Below, one piece after another: positions 40,749 through 50,082 of a stretch of DNA of 64,000 bases. Position 1 is the stretch's first letter; every line of letters starts with the position of its first letter. The stretch covers positions 186,001 to 250,000 of the forward strand of contig NZ_BONF01000016.1 in assembly GCF_016862575.1 (NCBI RefSeq), in the 5' to 3' direction. A program made the translations under genes and the position numbers. This DNA comes from Catellatospora bangladeshensis (GTDB lineage Bacteria; Actinomycetota; Actinomycetes; Mycobacteriales; Micromonosporaceae). Under the pieces are notes generated by a model. The model was given only the letters and a program-made list of their open reading frames with translations. It had not been told where the DNA came from and made no database searches.

Positions 40749-41764
40749 GCCAGATCCTCACCACTCCCGCGGCGCCGGCGCATCCGGCGCCGGTCGAGCG
40801 CGAGCTGCGCCGCGAGCGCCTGGCCGGGCTCGCCCAGCGGCACGGCGCGCCGGCCGTGCTGGTCCTGGCGGTGCTGGTCGCGTCGGTGCTGTTCCCGGCG
40901 TTCCCGACGGCGGAGAACGCCAACGGCATCGCGATCCAGTCGTCGTTCCTGGCGATCGTGGCGCTGGGCATGACGTTCGTGATCATCACGGGCGGCATCG
41001 ACCTGTCCGTCGGGTCGGTGTTCGCCCTCGGCGGCGTGCTCGCCGCGTATGCGTCGCAGTGGGGGCCGGTGCCCGCGCTGCTGCTGCCGCTGGCCGTGTG
41101 CGGCGCGATCGGCCTGCTCCAGGGCTTGCTGATCGCGAAGACCGGCATGGCGCCGTTCATCGTCACGCTCGCCGGGCTGCTCGGCGCGCGCGGCCTGCTG
41201 CTCGCGGTCACCGACGAGGGCTCGACGACGTACCTGGTGCCCAAGGACTCGGCGTTCCTGGAATTCGGGCAGGGCACGTTCCTCGGCATCGGGTATCCGG
41301 TGTACCTGGCGGTGCTGCTGTTCGTGCTCGGTGCGGTGCTGCTCCAGCGGACCCGCTACGGTCAGGCCGTGTTCGCGGTCGGCGGCAGCCCGGACGCGGC
41401 GGCGCTGATGGGCCTGCCGGTGGCCCGGATCAGGGTGCTGACGTACCTGCTCAGCGGGTTGCTGGCCGGGTTCGCCGGGGTGCTCAACGCGTCGCGGCTG
41501 TCCTCGGGGGTGACCATCCTCGGCGTCGGCATGGAGCTGGACGCCATCGCCGCGGTGGTCATCGGCGGCACGCTGCTGGTCGGCGGCGCGGGCTCGATCA
41601 GCGGCACGCTGTGCGGGGTGCTGCTGCTCGGCGTGATCCAGAACGTGATCAACCAGATCGGCACGCTGAACTCGTCATACCAGTCCGTGGTCAGCGGCCT
41701 GTTCCTGATCCTCGTCGTGGTCGTGCAGACCTTCCTGGGCAGGAGGCGGCGAAGGCCGCGTTGA
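40745..41764 (+). CDS. yjfF: Second sugar ABC importer permease (YjfF-like)
   Basis: A 339-residue paralogue of the preceding permease, with the block MTFVIITGGIDLSVGSVFAL and GGTLLVGGAGSISGTLCGVL. Two different permease genes in one operon are a hallmark of the Ytf/Yjf galactofuranose system, unlike ribose systems with one. It begins at ATG 40745, coupled to the previous gene. The regulator gene follows 53 bases later. Confidence 0.9.
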   Translation: MSQILTTPAAPAHPAPVERELRRERLAGLAQRHGAPAVLVLAVLVASVLFPAFPTAENANGIAIQSSFLAIVALGMTFVIITGGIDLSVGSVFALGGVLAAYASQWGPVPALLLPLAVCGAIGLLQGLLIAKTGMAPFIVTLAGLLGARGLLLAVTDEGSTTYLVPKDSAFLEFGQGTFLGIGYPVYLAVLLFVLGAVLLQRTRYGQAVFAVGGSPDAAALMGLPVARIRVLTYLLSGLLAGFAGVLNASRLSSGVTILGVGMELDAIAAVVIGGTLLVGGAGSISGTLCGVLLLGVIQNVINQIGTLNSSYQSVVSGLFLILVVVVQTFLGRRRRRPR

Positions 41765-41817
41765 CGTGGCGGCCCCGGCAGTGGTGACAATGAGCAGTGA
41801 GTGGAGGAACCCCGCCC

Positions 41818-42828
41818 ATGGCGGTCAGTCTCAAGGACATCGCCAGGCGGGCGGGCGTGTCGCAGGCGACGGTGTCCAACGTCGTCAACGGCTATCGTCC
41901 CGTCGGCGAGGCCACCCGGGCCAAGGTCCAGCAGGCCATCGACGAGCTCGGGTACACCCCCAACCTCAGCGCTCGGCACCTGCGCCGGGGCCGCACCGGC
42001 ATCATCGCGCTGGCCATCCCGGAGCTGAACAACCCGTACTTCGCCGAGCTGGCCGACGCGGCGATCCGCACGGCCACCCGGCGCGGCTACACGCTGCTGC
42101 TCGACTACACCGACGGCGACCGGGACAAGGAGCTGCTGGTCGCCGACGGGTTCCGGTCGCAGATCATCGACGGCCTGATCCTGTCGGCGGTGCACCTGGA
42201 CCGCGCGGACATCATGACCCGCACCAGCGAGACCCCGATGGTGCTGGTCGGCGAGGCGATCTACGGCGCGCCGTACGACCACATCGTCATCGACAACCTC
42301 GCGGCCAGCCACGCGGCGGTCCGGCACCTGGTGGCGCTGGGCCGCCGCCGGATCGCGTTCATCGGCGCGCACATCGAGGCCAACCGCGCGCCGTCGCTGC
42401 TGCGCCTGCGCGGTTACACCGAGGCGCTGTCGGCGGCCGGGCTGCCGTTCGACCCCGAGCTGACCGTCACCACCAGCGGCTTCCGCCGGGGTGACGGCGC
42501 GGCGGGCATGCGGGAGCTGCTGCGCCTGCCGCAGCCGCCCGACGCGGTGTTCGCGTTCAACGACCTCATCGCGCTCGGCGCGATCCGCGCCCTGTACGAG
42601 CACGGGCTGCGGGTCCCCGAGGACGTCGCGGTGATCGGCATCGACGACGTGGAGGAGGGCCGGTTCAGCATCCCGACCCTCACCACGATCTCGCCGGACA
42701 AGGAGATGATCGGCCGGCTGGCGGTGGAGAAGCTGCTCGACCGGGTCGAGGGCCGCCCCACCAACCCGCCCACCGAACTCCAGCCCCCGTTCCGCCTGGT
42801 CATCCGCGAATCCGCCCCCGCCGCCTGA
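41818..42828 (+). CDS. LacI family regulator of the furanose locus
   Basis: A 336-residue LacI/GalR-type repressor. The helix-turn-helix is VSLKDIARRAGVSQATVSNV followed by the hinge helix; the effector domain has GIIALAIPELNNPYFAELAD, an LVALGRRRIAFIGAH segment, AVFAFNDLIALGAIRAL and VAVIGIDDVEEG. It follows the importer operon, so it is probably co-expressed and autoregulated through the palindrome at 36965. ATG 41818 was chosen because ggaggaa lies 9 bases before it and the DNA-binding motif starts at once. Confidence 0.92.
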   Translation: MAVSLKDIARRAGVSQATVSNVVNGYRPVGEATRAKVQQAIDELGYTPNLSARHLRRGRTGIIALAIPELNNPYFAELADAAIRTATRRGYTLLLDYTDGDRDKELLVADGFRSQIIDGLILSAVHLDRADIMTRTSETPMVLVGEAIYGAPYDHIVIDNLAASHAAVRHLVALGRRRIAFIGAHIEANRAPSLLRLRGYTEALSAAGLPFDPELTVTTSGFRRGDGAAGMRELLRLPQPPDAVFAFNDLIALGAIRALYEHGLRVPEDVAVIGIDDVEEGRFSIPTLTTISPDKEMIGRLAVEKLLDRVEGRPTNPPTELQPPFRLVIRESAPAA

Positions 42829-42868
42829 CCCGCCGGGTCCGCCTCGGCGGGTAGATGGCCGTGCGGTC

Positions 42869-42906
42869 CACAACTTCTGGGTTGTACCCACAACACAGGA
42901 GTTGTG
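42869..42906. repeat. Inverted repeat family C, copy 2
   Basis: CACAACTTCTG (from 42869) pairs with CAGGAGTTGTG (42896-42906), one mismatch; the loop again contains GGTTGTACCCACA. It is the same element as at 26075 and here separates convergent genes. Confidence 0.78.
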
Positions 42907-42917
42907 CCGCGCAGGCG

Positions 42918-43376
42918 TCACATCGCCGCGGGCGGGTTCGGGGCCGCGGCGGCCCAGTCCTCGACCGGGATCGGCAGCTTGCCCGCGTAGCAGTCGGTGA
43001 CGTAGCAGCGGCGGTGCAGGCCGGGGTGGTGCAGGTCGAGAATCTCGCGGCGGGCGGCCCAGGCGTCGGCGGTGCGCCCGGCCTCGAACAGGTTGTGCTG
43101 CAGGGCGTCGAGCGCCCAGATCAGGATGTCGGTGGCGTGATGGTCCAGGACGGGATCGATCAAGCGTGCGGTCGCGACGGCCTCCTCCGACAGCCGGAGC
43201 CGGACCGGCAGGTCGAGCCCGGTCCGCTCCCGGCGGATGAGCGCCTGGGCCAGGTGGCCCCGGTAGCCGGGGTTGCGGGCGGCCAGTGTCTGGTAGGCCC
43301 AGACCTCGGTCTTGGCGTCCGGGCGGGCGGACGAGAGGAGAACGGAACGCGCGATGAGCTCGATCTCGTGCAACAT
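42918..43376 (-). CDS. Hypothetical helical (TPR-like) protein
   Basis: A 152-residue protein starting MLHEIELIARSVLLSSARPD. It is almost fully helical, with repeated A-x-x-x-L-x-x-x-N-x-G-x-x-x-x-L patterns (VWAYQTLAARNPGYRGHLAQ, ILIWALDALQHNLFEAGRTA) that resemble tetratricopeptide repeats. No catalytic motif is seen. The frame is open to ATG 43448, but that added N-terminus looks non-coding; the ribosome site of ATG 43376 (ggagg) is unusually close. Function unknown. Confidence 0.6.
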   Translation of the reverse strand: MLHEIELIARSVLLSSARPDAKTEVWAYQTLAARNPGYRGHLAQALIRRERTGLDLPVRLRLSEEAVATARLIDPVLDHHATDILIWALDALQHNLFEAGRTADAWAARREILDLHHPGLHRRCYVTDCYAGKLPIPVEDWAAAAPNPPAAM

Positions 43377-43590
43377 GCCTCCGTGGCTCGGTGGACAGAG
43401 CGCGGCGCCCACCGGACAACGGGCGGGCGCCGACACGAAGGGGAACATTAGGGGGCATCAGCCGCAGGTCGCGACGGTCGAACAGCCGAGTGATCAAGAC
43501 GCGGAATTCGCTTATGCTGGTGTCGTCTTGATCCCGCCTCGGGTAACGGCGTTGCGGCAGCCACCTGTGCCCACGTAGGGTCCCCTCCTC

Positions 43591-44841
43591 GTGAGCAAGG
43601 TCATCGACAGGATCGTCCCGGCACGGTTCGGCAGAAGCTTCCGCTGGTTGCTGGCTTCGTCCTGGACCACCAACCTGGGCGACGGCATCGCGCTGGCCGC
43701 CGGGCCGCTGCTGGTCGCCTCGCTGACCGACGACGCGTTCCTCATCTCCCTGGCCGCGCTGTTCGGCTGGGCCCCGGCGCTGCTGTTCGGCCTGTACGCG
43801 GGCGTGCTCTCCGACCGCCACGACCGGCGCCGCATCGTGCTCGCCGCCAACGCCGTACGTATCGCCGTGCTCGCCGTGCTGATCACCACCGTCGCCACCG
43901 GCACCCTGTCGGCCCCCGGGGCGCTGCTCGCCCTCGGCCTGCTCGCCACCACCGAGGTGTTCGCCGACAACACCACCGCCACGCTCACCCCGATGCTGGT
44001 GCCGCGCGCCGACCTCGCCCTGGCCAACTCGCGGCTGCAGACCGGCTTCATCACGTTCAACCAGCTCGCCGGGCCGCCCATCGGCGCCGCCCTGTTCGCG
44101 GCCGGCAGCACCTGGCCGTTCCTCACCGAGATCGTCCTGGACGTGGCGGGGCTGCTGCTGGTGTCCCGGATCGTGCTGCCCGCGCACGGCCGCGCGGCGG
44201 GTGCGCCGGTGCGCGGGGTGTGGCAGGACGTCGTCGAGGGTTACCGGTGGACGGTGCGGCACCCCGCGGTGCGTACCCTCATGCTGATCATTCTGATCTT
44301 CAACGTGACGTTCGGAGCGGCCTGGTCCGTGCTCGTCCTCTACGCCCAGGACCGGCTCGGGCTCGGCTCCGTCGGCTTCGGCCTGCTCACCACGATCTCC
44401 GCGATCGGCGGCCTGCTCGGCACCAGCATGTACGGCTGGCTCACCCGGCGGGTCAGCCTCGGCAACCTGATGCGGGCCGGCCTGCTCCTGGAGACGGTCA
44501 CCCACCTCGGCCTCGCGGTCACCCGGTCCGGCTGGGTCGCCTCGGTCATCTTCTTCCTGTTCGGCGCGCACGCGTTCATCTGGGGCACCACCTCGATGAC
44601 CGTCCGGCAGCGGGCCGTCCCGCACCACCTGCAGGGCCGCGTCGGCAGCCTCAACACCATCTGCGTGTACGGCGGCCTCGTGGTGGGCGCCCCGATCGGC
44701 GGCGCGCTCGCCGCCGGGTACGGGGTGACCGCGCCGTTCTGGTTCGCGTTCGGCGGCTCGGTCGTGTTCGTCGTCCTGCTGTGGCGCGAGATGACCCACA
44801 TCGCCCACGCCGACGAGCAGCCGCAGCCCTCCGCCGCGTGA
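43591..44841 (+). CDS. MFS transporter (enterobactin-exporter/MFS_3-like)
   Basis: A 416-residue major facilitator with 12 predicted helices. The A-motif loop is YAGVLSDRHDRRRIVLAANA; the mid-loop is VRGVWQDVVEGYRWTVRHPA; the family's N-terminal W-x-x-x-L-G-D (SSWTTNLGDGIALAAGPLLV) and C-terminal VPHHLQGRVGSLNTICVYGG fit the MFS_3 (EntS-like) exporters. It probably extrudes a drug or metabolite. GTG start at 43591. Its stop lies inside a palindrome shared with the convergent beta-lactamase gene. Confidence 0.88.
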   Translation: MSKVIDRIVPARFGRSFRWLLASSWTTNLGDGIALAAGPLLVASLTDDAFLISLAALFGWAPALLFGLYAGVLSDRHDRRRIVLAANAVRIAVLAVLITTVATGTLSAPGALLALGLLATTEVFADNTTATLTPMLVPRADLALANSRLQTGFITFNQLAGPPIGAALFAAGSTWPFLTEIVLDVAGLLLVSRIVLPAHGRAAGAPVRGVWQDVVEGYRWTVRHPAVRTLMLIILIFNVTFGAAWSVLVLYAQDRLGLGSVGFGLLTTISAIGGLLGTSMYGWLTRRVSLGNLMRAGLLLETVTHLGLAVTRSGWVASVIFFLFGAHAFIWGTTSMTVRQRAVPHHLQGRVGSLNTICVYGGLVVGAPIGGALAAGYGVTAPFWFAFGGSVVFVVLLWREMTHIAHADEQPQPSAA

Positions 44842-44857
44842 CCGTCCCCGGCGGTCA
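44839..44857. terminator. Short palindrome holding both convergent stop codons
   Basis: TGACCG (44839-44844) pairs with CGGTCA (44852-44857). The first three and last three bases are the stop codons of the MFS and beta-lactamase genes. Only a weak hairpin. Confidence 0.5.
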
Positions 44858-45748
44858 GCGGCGGCCGGTGCGCAGGTGCTCCACGGCGGCTCGGGCGGCC
44901 GTGCCGATCACGGCGTCGGCGCGGGGGAGGGTGAGCGCGGTCGACGCGCTGCGGGTGAACACGGCGACGGCGTAGCGCCCGCCGTCCGGGTACTCCACCA
45001 CCCCGATCTCGTTGCGCACCGTGGGCAGGGTGCCGGTCTTGCCGCAGACGCGTACGTCGTCGAACGGGAAGCCTGACGCCAGCCGGTGCGGCCACACCTG
45101 CAGCGCGAGCAGCCTGCGCACCGCGGCGCAGGAGCGCGGCGTGGCCACCTCGTCGCGCCACAGCCCCGCCAGCAGCGTCGTGCAGTCGCGGGCCGTGGTC
45201 CGGTTCGACACGGTCACGTCGAGGGTGGCCAGCCGGGACAGCGCCGCCGGGTCGGTCAGCAGCGCGCCGAGTCGTGCCGGGTCGGCGGTGCCGAGCGAGG
45301 CGGCGGTGCGCGCCGCGACGTCGCGGCACACCTCGATCACGGCGGTCCGGGTCATCCCGGCGGCGGCGACCGCCTCGGCGACGGCGGGCAGGCCGAGGTG
45401 GTCGGCGAGCGCGTCGGCGGCGGCGTTGTCGGACACGCTGATCGCGAGGTGGGCGAGGTCGCGCAGGGACATGACGACCGGGTCGGCCATCGCGCCGATG
45501 CCGGTCGGGCCGCCCGTGCGCGCCCCCGGCTCGACCGTGACGCGCTGCGCGGGATCGGCGAGCCCGGCGTCGGCGGCCCGGTGGAGGGCCAGCACCAGCG
45601 GCACCTTGAACACGCTGGCCATGAGCACGAGCGTGTCGGCGCCGACGCCGACCTCGCGGCCGGACCCGAGGTCGATCGCGTGCAGCCGCCCGGTGACGCC
45701 CGCGTCGGCGAACAGCGCGCTGATCCGGTCGCGGACGTCGTCACTCAT
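44855..45748 (-). CDS. Class A beta-lactamase-like serine hydrolase
   Basis: A 297-residue protein of the class A beta-lactamase fold. The nucleophile S-x-x-K is in [14 protein letters not shown], the S-D-N motif is [12 protein letters not shown], and K-T-G is in [14 protein letters not shown]. The omega-loop Glu expected near residue 166 is not obvious, so hydrolysis of beta-lactams is uncertain. There is no signal peptide, which is unusual for a secreted enzyme and suggests a cytosolic esterase or a different start. It overlaps the LysR gene upstream by 8 bases, so the two form an operon. Confidence 0.82.
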   Translation of the reverse strand: MSDDVRDRISALFADAGVTGRLHAIDLGSGREVGVGADTLVLMASVFKVPLVLALHRAADAGLADPAQRVTVEPGARTGGPTGIGAMADPVVMSLRDLAHLAISVSDNAAADALADHLGLPAVAEAVAAAGMTRTAVIEVCRDVAARTAASLGTADPARLGALLTDPAALSRLATLDVTVSNRTTARDCTTLLAGLWRDEVATPRSCAAVRRLLALQVWPHRLASGFPFDDVRVCGKTGTLPTVRNEIGVVEYPDGGRYAVAVFTRSASTALTLPRADAVIGTAARAAVEHLRTGRR

Positions 45749-46706
45749 CGCGGGCTCCGTACGGCGGGGCGGGGAACTCGGAGGCGGGGCGGGTGTGCGG
45801 CACGGGCCGGGCGGCGGGCGCCGGGCCGGGGCCGAGCACCGCGGCGACGGTCTGCGCGAACGCGGCCGCGTCGGGGTGGCGTCGGTCGCGCGGCCAGGCG
45901 ACCGCGACCCGTTCGGCCAGCGGCTGCCCGGCCAGCGGCCGCCAGGCCACGTCGGGGTGGTGCGGGCCCGCGCCGGTGTCGAACGCGACGGCGGTGCCGG
46001 CCAGGACCAGGCCGATGGCGAAGCTGCGGCCGTCGGCCTGGTGCACGGCGGGCGGGCGGTAGCCGTGCCGGTCGCAGGTGTCGAGGACGTCGTCGAACCG
46101 GGCGGGCGCCCCGGCCCGGGGGAAGGTGACCAGGTCGTAGCGGCCGAGGTCGGACAGCAGCAGCTCGGGGCGGCCGGCGAGCGGCCCGGCGGCGGCGACG
46201 AGCACACCCAGCGGGCGGTGCACGACCGGGCCGAGGGCGAGCTGCGCCAGGTCGCAGGGCAGCTGCAGGACGCCGACGTCGAGCTGCCGCCGGGCCAGGG
46301 CCTGCTGCTGCGCGGCGGTCGGGATCTCCCGGAGTTCGAGCACGGTGCGCGGGCGGCGCTGCCGGAACCCGCCGAGCACCGCCGCGACCGTGGCGCCCTC
46401 CAGCTCAGGCGGCAGCGCGGCGCGCAGCACCGCGGCGGTCGCGGTGTCGACCTGCTCGGCCAGGGTGAGCACGGCGTCCGCGCGCAGCAGCAGCTCCCGG
46501 GCCTGGGGCAGCAGCAGGCGGCCCGCCTGGGTGAGGGTGGTCTCGCGCGGCGAGCGGTCGAACAGGCGCACCCCGAGTTCGCGTTCCAGGCGCTGGATGC
46601 GCTGCGACAGCGGCGGCTGGGACATGTGCAGGCGGCGCGCGGCGCGGCCGAAGTGGAGCTCCTCGGCCACCGCGACGAAGTATCGCAGGTGCTGTATGAG
46701 GTCCAC
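45741..46706 (-). CDS. LysR family transcriptional regulator
   Basis: A 321-residue LysR-type regulator. The DNA-binding helix-turn-helix is [20 protein letters not shown] followed by [20 protein letters not shown]; the effector domain begins near 90 with [20 protein letters not shown]. The GTG start at 46706 gives [13 protein letters not shown], the usual LysR beginning, although no good ribosome site precedes it. Its gene overlaps the beta-lactamase-like gene it probably controls and diverges from the metallo-hydrolase gene. Confidence 0.85.
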   Translation of the reverse strand: MDLIQHLRYFVAVAEELHFGRAARRLHMSQPPLSQRIQRLERELGVRLFDRSPRETTLTQAGRLLLPQARELLLRADAVLTLAEQVDTATAAVLRAALPPELEGATVAAVLGGFRQRRPRTVLELREIPTAAQQQALARRQLDVGVLQLPCDLAQLALGPVVHRPLGVLVAAAGPLAGRPELLLSDLGRYDLVTFPRAGAPARFDDVLDTCDRHGYRPPAVHQADGRSFAIGLVLAGTAVAFDTGAGPHHPDVAWRPLAGQPLAERVAVAWPRDRRHPDAAAFAQTVAAVLGPGPAPAARPVPHTRPASEFPAPPYGARDE

Positions 46707-46717
46707 GGGCTGCGACG

Positions 46718-46749
46718 ATACCTGATCCGATATCGGGCCTGCGCGGTAT
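46718..46749. promoter_or_regulatory. Probable LysR binding region
   Basis: ATACC (46718-46722) and GGTAT (46745-46749) flank a perfect palindrome CCGATATCGG (46727-46736) in the divergent gap between the LysR and metallo-hydrolase genes. It is positioned for autoregulation. Confidence 0.45.
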
Positions 46750-46824
46750 TGATGTTGGACCGGGCGGTGACCGGCGGGGTTGGCTGCTTTCAGGTGATCC
46801 CGACCGGAAGGAAACCACCGTCCC

Positions 46825-47853
46825 ATGTGCCAGAACTGTGCCACCGCATCCGCTGTCCCGCGCCGAGACCTGCTGCGCCGTGCCGTGCTCGGCGGCGCGG
46901 CCGCCGGGGTCGCCGCCGTGGGCCTGTCCCCGGCCGCCGCGGGGGCGGCCGCACCGGCCCCCGCGCCCGAGAAGATCGGCTCCGGGCGGGCCGCCGGGGT
47001 GTCGATGCGCTGGCTGGGCGTCTCCGGCTGGGAGATCGCGTTCGACGGCCGGGTGCTCTACTTCGATCCGTACCTCAGCCGCTTCGACTACCGCCTGCCC
47101 GGCGGGCCGCTCGCGGTCGACCCGGCGGTGGCCGATCGCCTGCTGGCCACGGGGCGGCTTGCCGGGCCGCCGGAGCTGATCATGATCAGCCACGGGCACT
47201 GGGACCACATGGCCGACGTGCCGTCGCTGCTGTCCCGGCCGGACTGGGCGGGAGCGACGATCCGCACCATCAGCACCGAGACGCACCGGCACCTCATGCA
47301 CGCCATGGGGATGACCGACGCGCAGCGCAAGAACAACATCGTCGCCACCGGCGGCGAGGACCTCGAGTTCGGCGGCGGGGCGTACCGGGTGCAGGTGATC
47401 CGCAGCCTGCACAGCCAGTCGCTCGGGTACGGCTTCTTCGCCCCCGGCACCCGGGTCGCCCCGCCGCCCGCCCCGGCGAGCATCAACGACCTCGTCGAGG
47501 GCGGCACGCTGGCGTACCAGGTGACCGTGCGCGACCGGCTGAAGATCCTGATGTTCGGCGGGACCAACTTCGTCGAGCGGGAGCTGGCGGGGATGCGGCC
47601 GGACGTGGTCGCGGTGTCCATGACGGACAGCAGTTCGCTGCACCGCTACCTGGAGCGGCTGCTCACCGTGCTGGGCGGCCCCCGCTACGTGATCCCGGTG
47701 CACCATGACGACATGGTCACCGGCTTCGACGACCCGAACCTGCGCGACACCGTCGACGCGGGCGCGGTGCGGCGGGTGAAGGACGCGGTGCGCGCGCTGG
47801 GGCTGCGGACCGAGGTGATCGAGGCGGAACACCTGCGCCCGCTGCTGTTCTGA
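46825..47853 (+). CDS. Tat-exported metallo-beta-lactamase fold hydrolase
   Basis: A 342-residue exported protein. The N-terminus has a twin-arginine region ([20 protein letters not shown]) and Ala-rich signal. The metallo-beta-lactamase fold follows: [20 protein letters not shown], the metal-binding H-x-H-x-D-H as [13 protein letters not shown], a further His in [13 protein letters not shown], and HHDDM near the C-terminus. The L-G-x-x-G-x-E/L start is that of the UlaG/RomA-like group, which act on lactones or phospholipids; the substrate here is unknown. A hairpin terminator follows. Confidence 0.83.
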   Translation: MCQNCATASAVPRRDLLRRAVLGGAAAGVAAVGLSPAAAGAAAPAPAPEKIGSGRAAGVSMRWLGVSGWEIAFDGRVLYFDPYLSRFDYRLPGGPLAVDPAVADRLLATGRLAGPPELIMISHGHWDHMADVPSLLSRPDWAGATIRTISTETHRHLMHAMGMTDAQRKNNIVATGGEDLEFGGGAYRVQVIRSLHSQSLGYGFFAPGTRVAPPPAPASINDLVEGGTLAYQVTVRDRLKILMFGGTNFVERELAGMRPDVVAVSMTDSSSLHRYLERLLTVLGGPRYVIPVHHDDMVTGFDDPNLRDTVDAGAVRRVKDAVRALGLRTEVIEAEHLRPLLF

Positions 47854-47859
47854 CCGGCC

Positions 47860-47884
47860 GGGGGACGCCGCTGTGGCGTCCCCC
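47860..47884 (+). terminator. Intrinsic terminator after the metallo-hydrolase
   Basis: Perfect arms GGGGGACGCC (47860-47869) / GGCGTCCCCC (47875-47884) with a 5-base loop. Confidence 0.8.
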
Positions 47885-47932
47885 GTCACGCTCCGTTTCA
47901 CTGTTGTCGCCTGGACGCTCTAATGTGTCCAC

Positions 47933-48262
47933 ATGGCCACCGAGGTACGCGCCGATCCGACCGAGCTGACCCGGCTCGCCGCGACGTTCCTGAAGGCGTC
48001 GCAGCGGCTGGGCGACGCGCTGCGGGCCGCGCAGGCGTCGGTCACCCCGCCGGTGACCGACTACGGCGACACCTCCGGCGCCGCGCCCCTGCACAAGGCC
48101 GAGGACGGCGCGGTCGAGCCCGCCGGGCTGGCCGTGGGCCGCCTGGTCGAGGTGCTGGAGGGCGACGTGGACCGGCTCTACCGGATCGCGTTCGCGTACG
48201 AGCAGGCCGATCTGCACGCGATGGACGACATCGAGCGGCGCCGAGGAGGTCCCCGCCCGTGA
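47933..48262 (+). CDS. EspC-like type VII secretion (ESX) target protein
   Basis: A 109-residue helical protein. The start MATEVRADPTELTRLAATFL matches the EspC/DUF2580-type ESX target family (V-x-P-x-x-L-x-x-x-A). Two amphipathic helices with a central Gly/Pro break and a C-terminal YEQADLHA helix with Y-x-x-x-D, the general T7SS export signal pattern, complete it. It would travel with the large downstream protein as a helical pair. The stop overlaps the next start by 4 bases (GTGA). No ESX core gene lies in this window. Confidence 0.78.
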   Translation: MATEVRADPTELTRLAATFLKASQRLGDALRAAQASVTPPVTDYGDTSGAAPLHKAEDGAVEPAGLAVGRLVEVLEGDVDRLYRIAFAYEQADLHAMDDIERRRGGPRP

Positions 48263-50082
48263 TTCCTCAGGACCCGCCCGCACCGGCCCCGGCGCCGATC
48301 AACTACGTCAACGTGTGGACCATCGCGGCGAACCCGGCCGGGCTGGAGGGTGCCGCGCGCGCCTGGCGCACGTACGCGACCGAGGCCGAGGGCACCGCCG
48401 ACGACGTCGACGGTCCGGCCAAGGCCGTGTACGACGGCAAGTGGGCCGGACCCACCGCCGACGAGTTCGAGCAGCACCGGCGCACCTTCTCGGCCGACCT
48501 GCGGGAGACCGCCGACATCGCCCGGCGGCAGGCCGACCAGCTCGACAAGGCCGCCGCGGCGCTGCGCGCGGGCCAGCACACCCTCGACGACGCGCTCGCG
48601 CAGCTGTCCGGCAAGGTCAGCGCGCAGCTGTCGGGCGACCGGTCCACGGTCACCTTCCACCCGAAGGACGACGCCCAGGCCCAGCTCGTGCACGACGGCG
48701 CGGCGCACGCGAGCAAGCTGCGCAAGGACATCGACGACGAGCTGCTGCCGTACGAGACGGCGCTGAACAAGCTGCGCCCCGAGTGGGAGGCGATCGCCAC
48801 CGCCTGGGCGGGCACCGCCAACGGCGTCGACCCGTTCACCATGCCGCCGGAGGCCACCGGCCCGTACGTGCTCTACGACGGCAACACCGCGATCGTGAAC
48901 ACGGGCACCGGCGACGACAAGGTCAAGATCAGTGTCGACCCGAAGACGGGCGAGCAGATCATCGAGGTCAACGGCATTCCGTACCGGTTCCCGCCCGGCG
49001 CGGACGTGGTGGTGCGCACCGGTGAGGGCAATGACGAGGTGGCCGTCGCACCGGGCACGAAGCTGAAGCTGACGCTGCTCGGCGGCACCGGCGACGACAC
49101 CATCAACGGCGGCGACGGCGACGAGACGATCCTCGGCCACACCGGCGCCGACCGCATCCACGCGGGTGCGGGCAACGACCGCGCCTCCGGCGGCGCCGGC
49201 CGCGACTACCTCGACGGCTACCGCGGCGACGACACGCTGACCGGCGGCGAGGGCGACGACGTGATGTACGGCCTGTCCGGCGACGACAAGCTCAGCGGCG
49301 GCGCGGGCCGCGACTACCTGGAGGGCGCGACCGGCCGCGACGTCGTGGACGGCGGCGCCGACGACGACATCGTCTCCGGCGGCCGCGACGACGACGTGCT
49401 GCGCGGCGGCGGCGGCGCGGACAAGCTCTACGCCGGGCACGGCAACGACGTGATCGGGGCCGGGACCGGCACCGACACCGTGTACGCCGAGAGCGGTGAC
49501 CGCCGCAGCGGGGCCGAGCAGGTCGTCACCGTCGAGATCAAGGACCTGGGCCAGGACATCCGCATCGAGGGCTCCGACGAGTTCAAGGAGCGGGTGCAGG
49601 CCGACCTCGACATGCTCCGCTCCTCGCCGCGCGGCCAGGAGATGCTGTCGGCGATGGACGAGATCCACGCGGGCAGCGACGGCGGCGACGACAACTCCCT
49701 GACCATCAAGGAGACCAGCGGCGGCAACACGGCCGCGTCGGAGTCGTGGCGCGGCGGCTTCCTGTGGACCGGCGACCGGGAGAAGTACACCGTCGAGTAC
49801 AACCCGGACAAGCTGGAGGCGCGCGACGAGCGCCCGCCGATCTCCGGGCTGTTCCACGAGTTCGCGCACGTCTACGACTACGGCAACGACACGTCCGCGC
49901 CCGGCACCTACCGCGGCTCGGACAACCCGGGCGTGCCCAACGACGAGCGGGAGGCCGTCGGCCTGCCGGTCGACCTGGACGAGGACGGCACTCCCGACGG
50001 CCCCTACGCCGAGCACCCCGAAGGCGTCACCGAGAACGCGCTGCGCGAGGAGATGGGTTGGCCGGACAGGACGGTCTACTGA
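48259..50082 (+). CDS. Putative ESX effector: WXG-like helices, RTX repeats, M91 metallopeptidase
   Basis: A 607-residue protein in three parts. Residues about 20-190 are helical with a W-A-G turn (GKWAGPTADEFEQHRRTFSA), like WXG100/LXG-type secretion domains. Residues about 275-410 hold nine or more G-G-x-G-x-D repeats (LGGTGDDTINGGDGDETILG, AGAGNDRASGGAGRDYLDGY), the RTX calcium-binding beta roll. The C-terminal ~190 residues look like a Peptidase_M91 (NleD-type) domain: zinc-binding H533-E-F-A-H537 in SGLFHEFAHVYDYGN and the family ending ENALREEMGWPDRTVY. RTX repeats in a type VII context are unusual. A toxin role is inferred. A lipoprotein gene follows, overlapping by one base. Confidence 0.85.
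   Translation: MIPQDPPAPAPAPINYVNVWTIAANPAGLEGAARAWRTYATEAEGTADDVDGPAKAVYDGKWAGPTADEFEQHRRTFSADLRETADIARRQADQLDKAAAALRAGQHTLDDALAQLSGKVSAQLSGDRSTVTFHPKDDAQAQLVHDGAAHASKLRKDIDDELLPYETALNKLRPEWEAIATAWAGTANGVDPFTMPPEATGPYVLYDGNTAIVNTGTGDDKVKISVDPKTGEQIIEVNGIPYRFPPGADVVVRTGEGNDEVAVAPGTKLKLTLLGGTGDDTINGGDGDETILGHTGADRIHAGAGNDRASGGAGRDYLDGYRGDDTLTGGEGDDVMYGLSGDDKLSGGAGRDYLEGATGRDVVDGGADDDIVSGGRDDDVLRGGGGADKLYAGHGNDVIGAGTGTDTVYAESGDRRSGAEQVVTVEIKDLGQDIRIEGSDEFKERVQADLDMLRSSPRGQEMLSAMDEIHAGSDGGDDNSLTIKETSGGNTAASESWRGGFLWTGDREKYTVEYNPDKLEARDERPPISGLFHEFAHVYDYGNDTSAPGTYRGSDNPGVPNDEREAVGLPVDLDEDGTPDGPYAEHPEGVTENALREEMGWPDRTVY

Noticed and set aside
49081-49490. RTX repeats as evidence of a type I secreted haemolysin
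   Set aside because: No type I exporter genes or C-terminal export signal; the N-terminus and upstream partner are ESX-like and the C-terminus is a peptidase.
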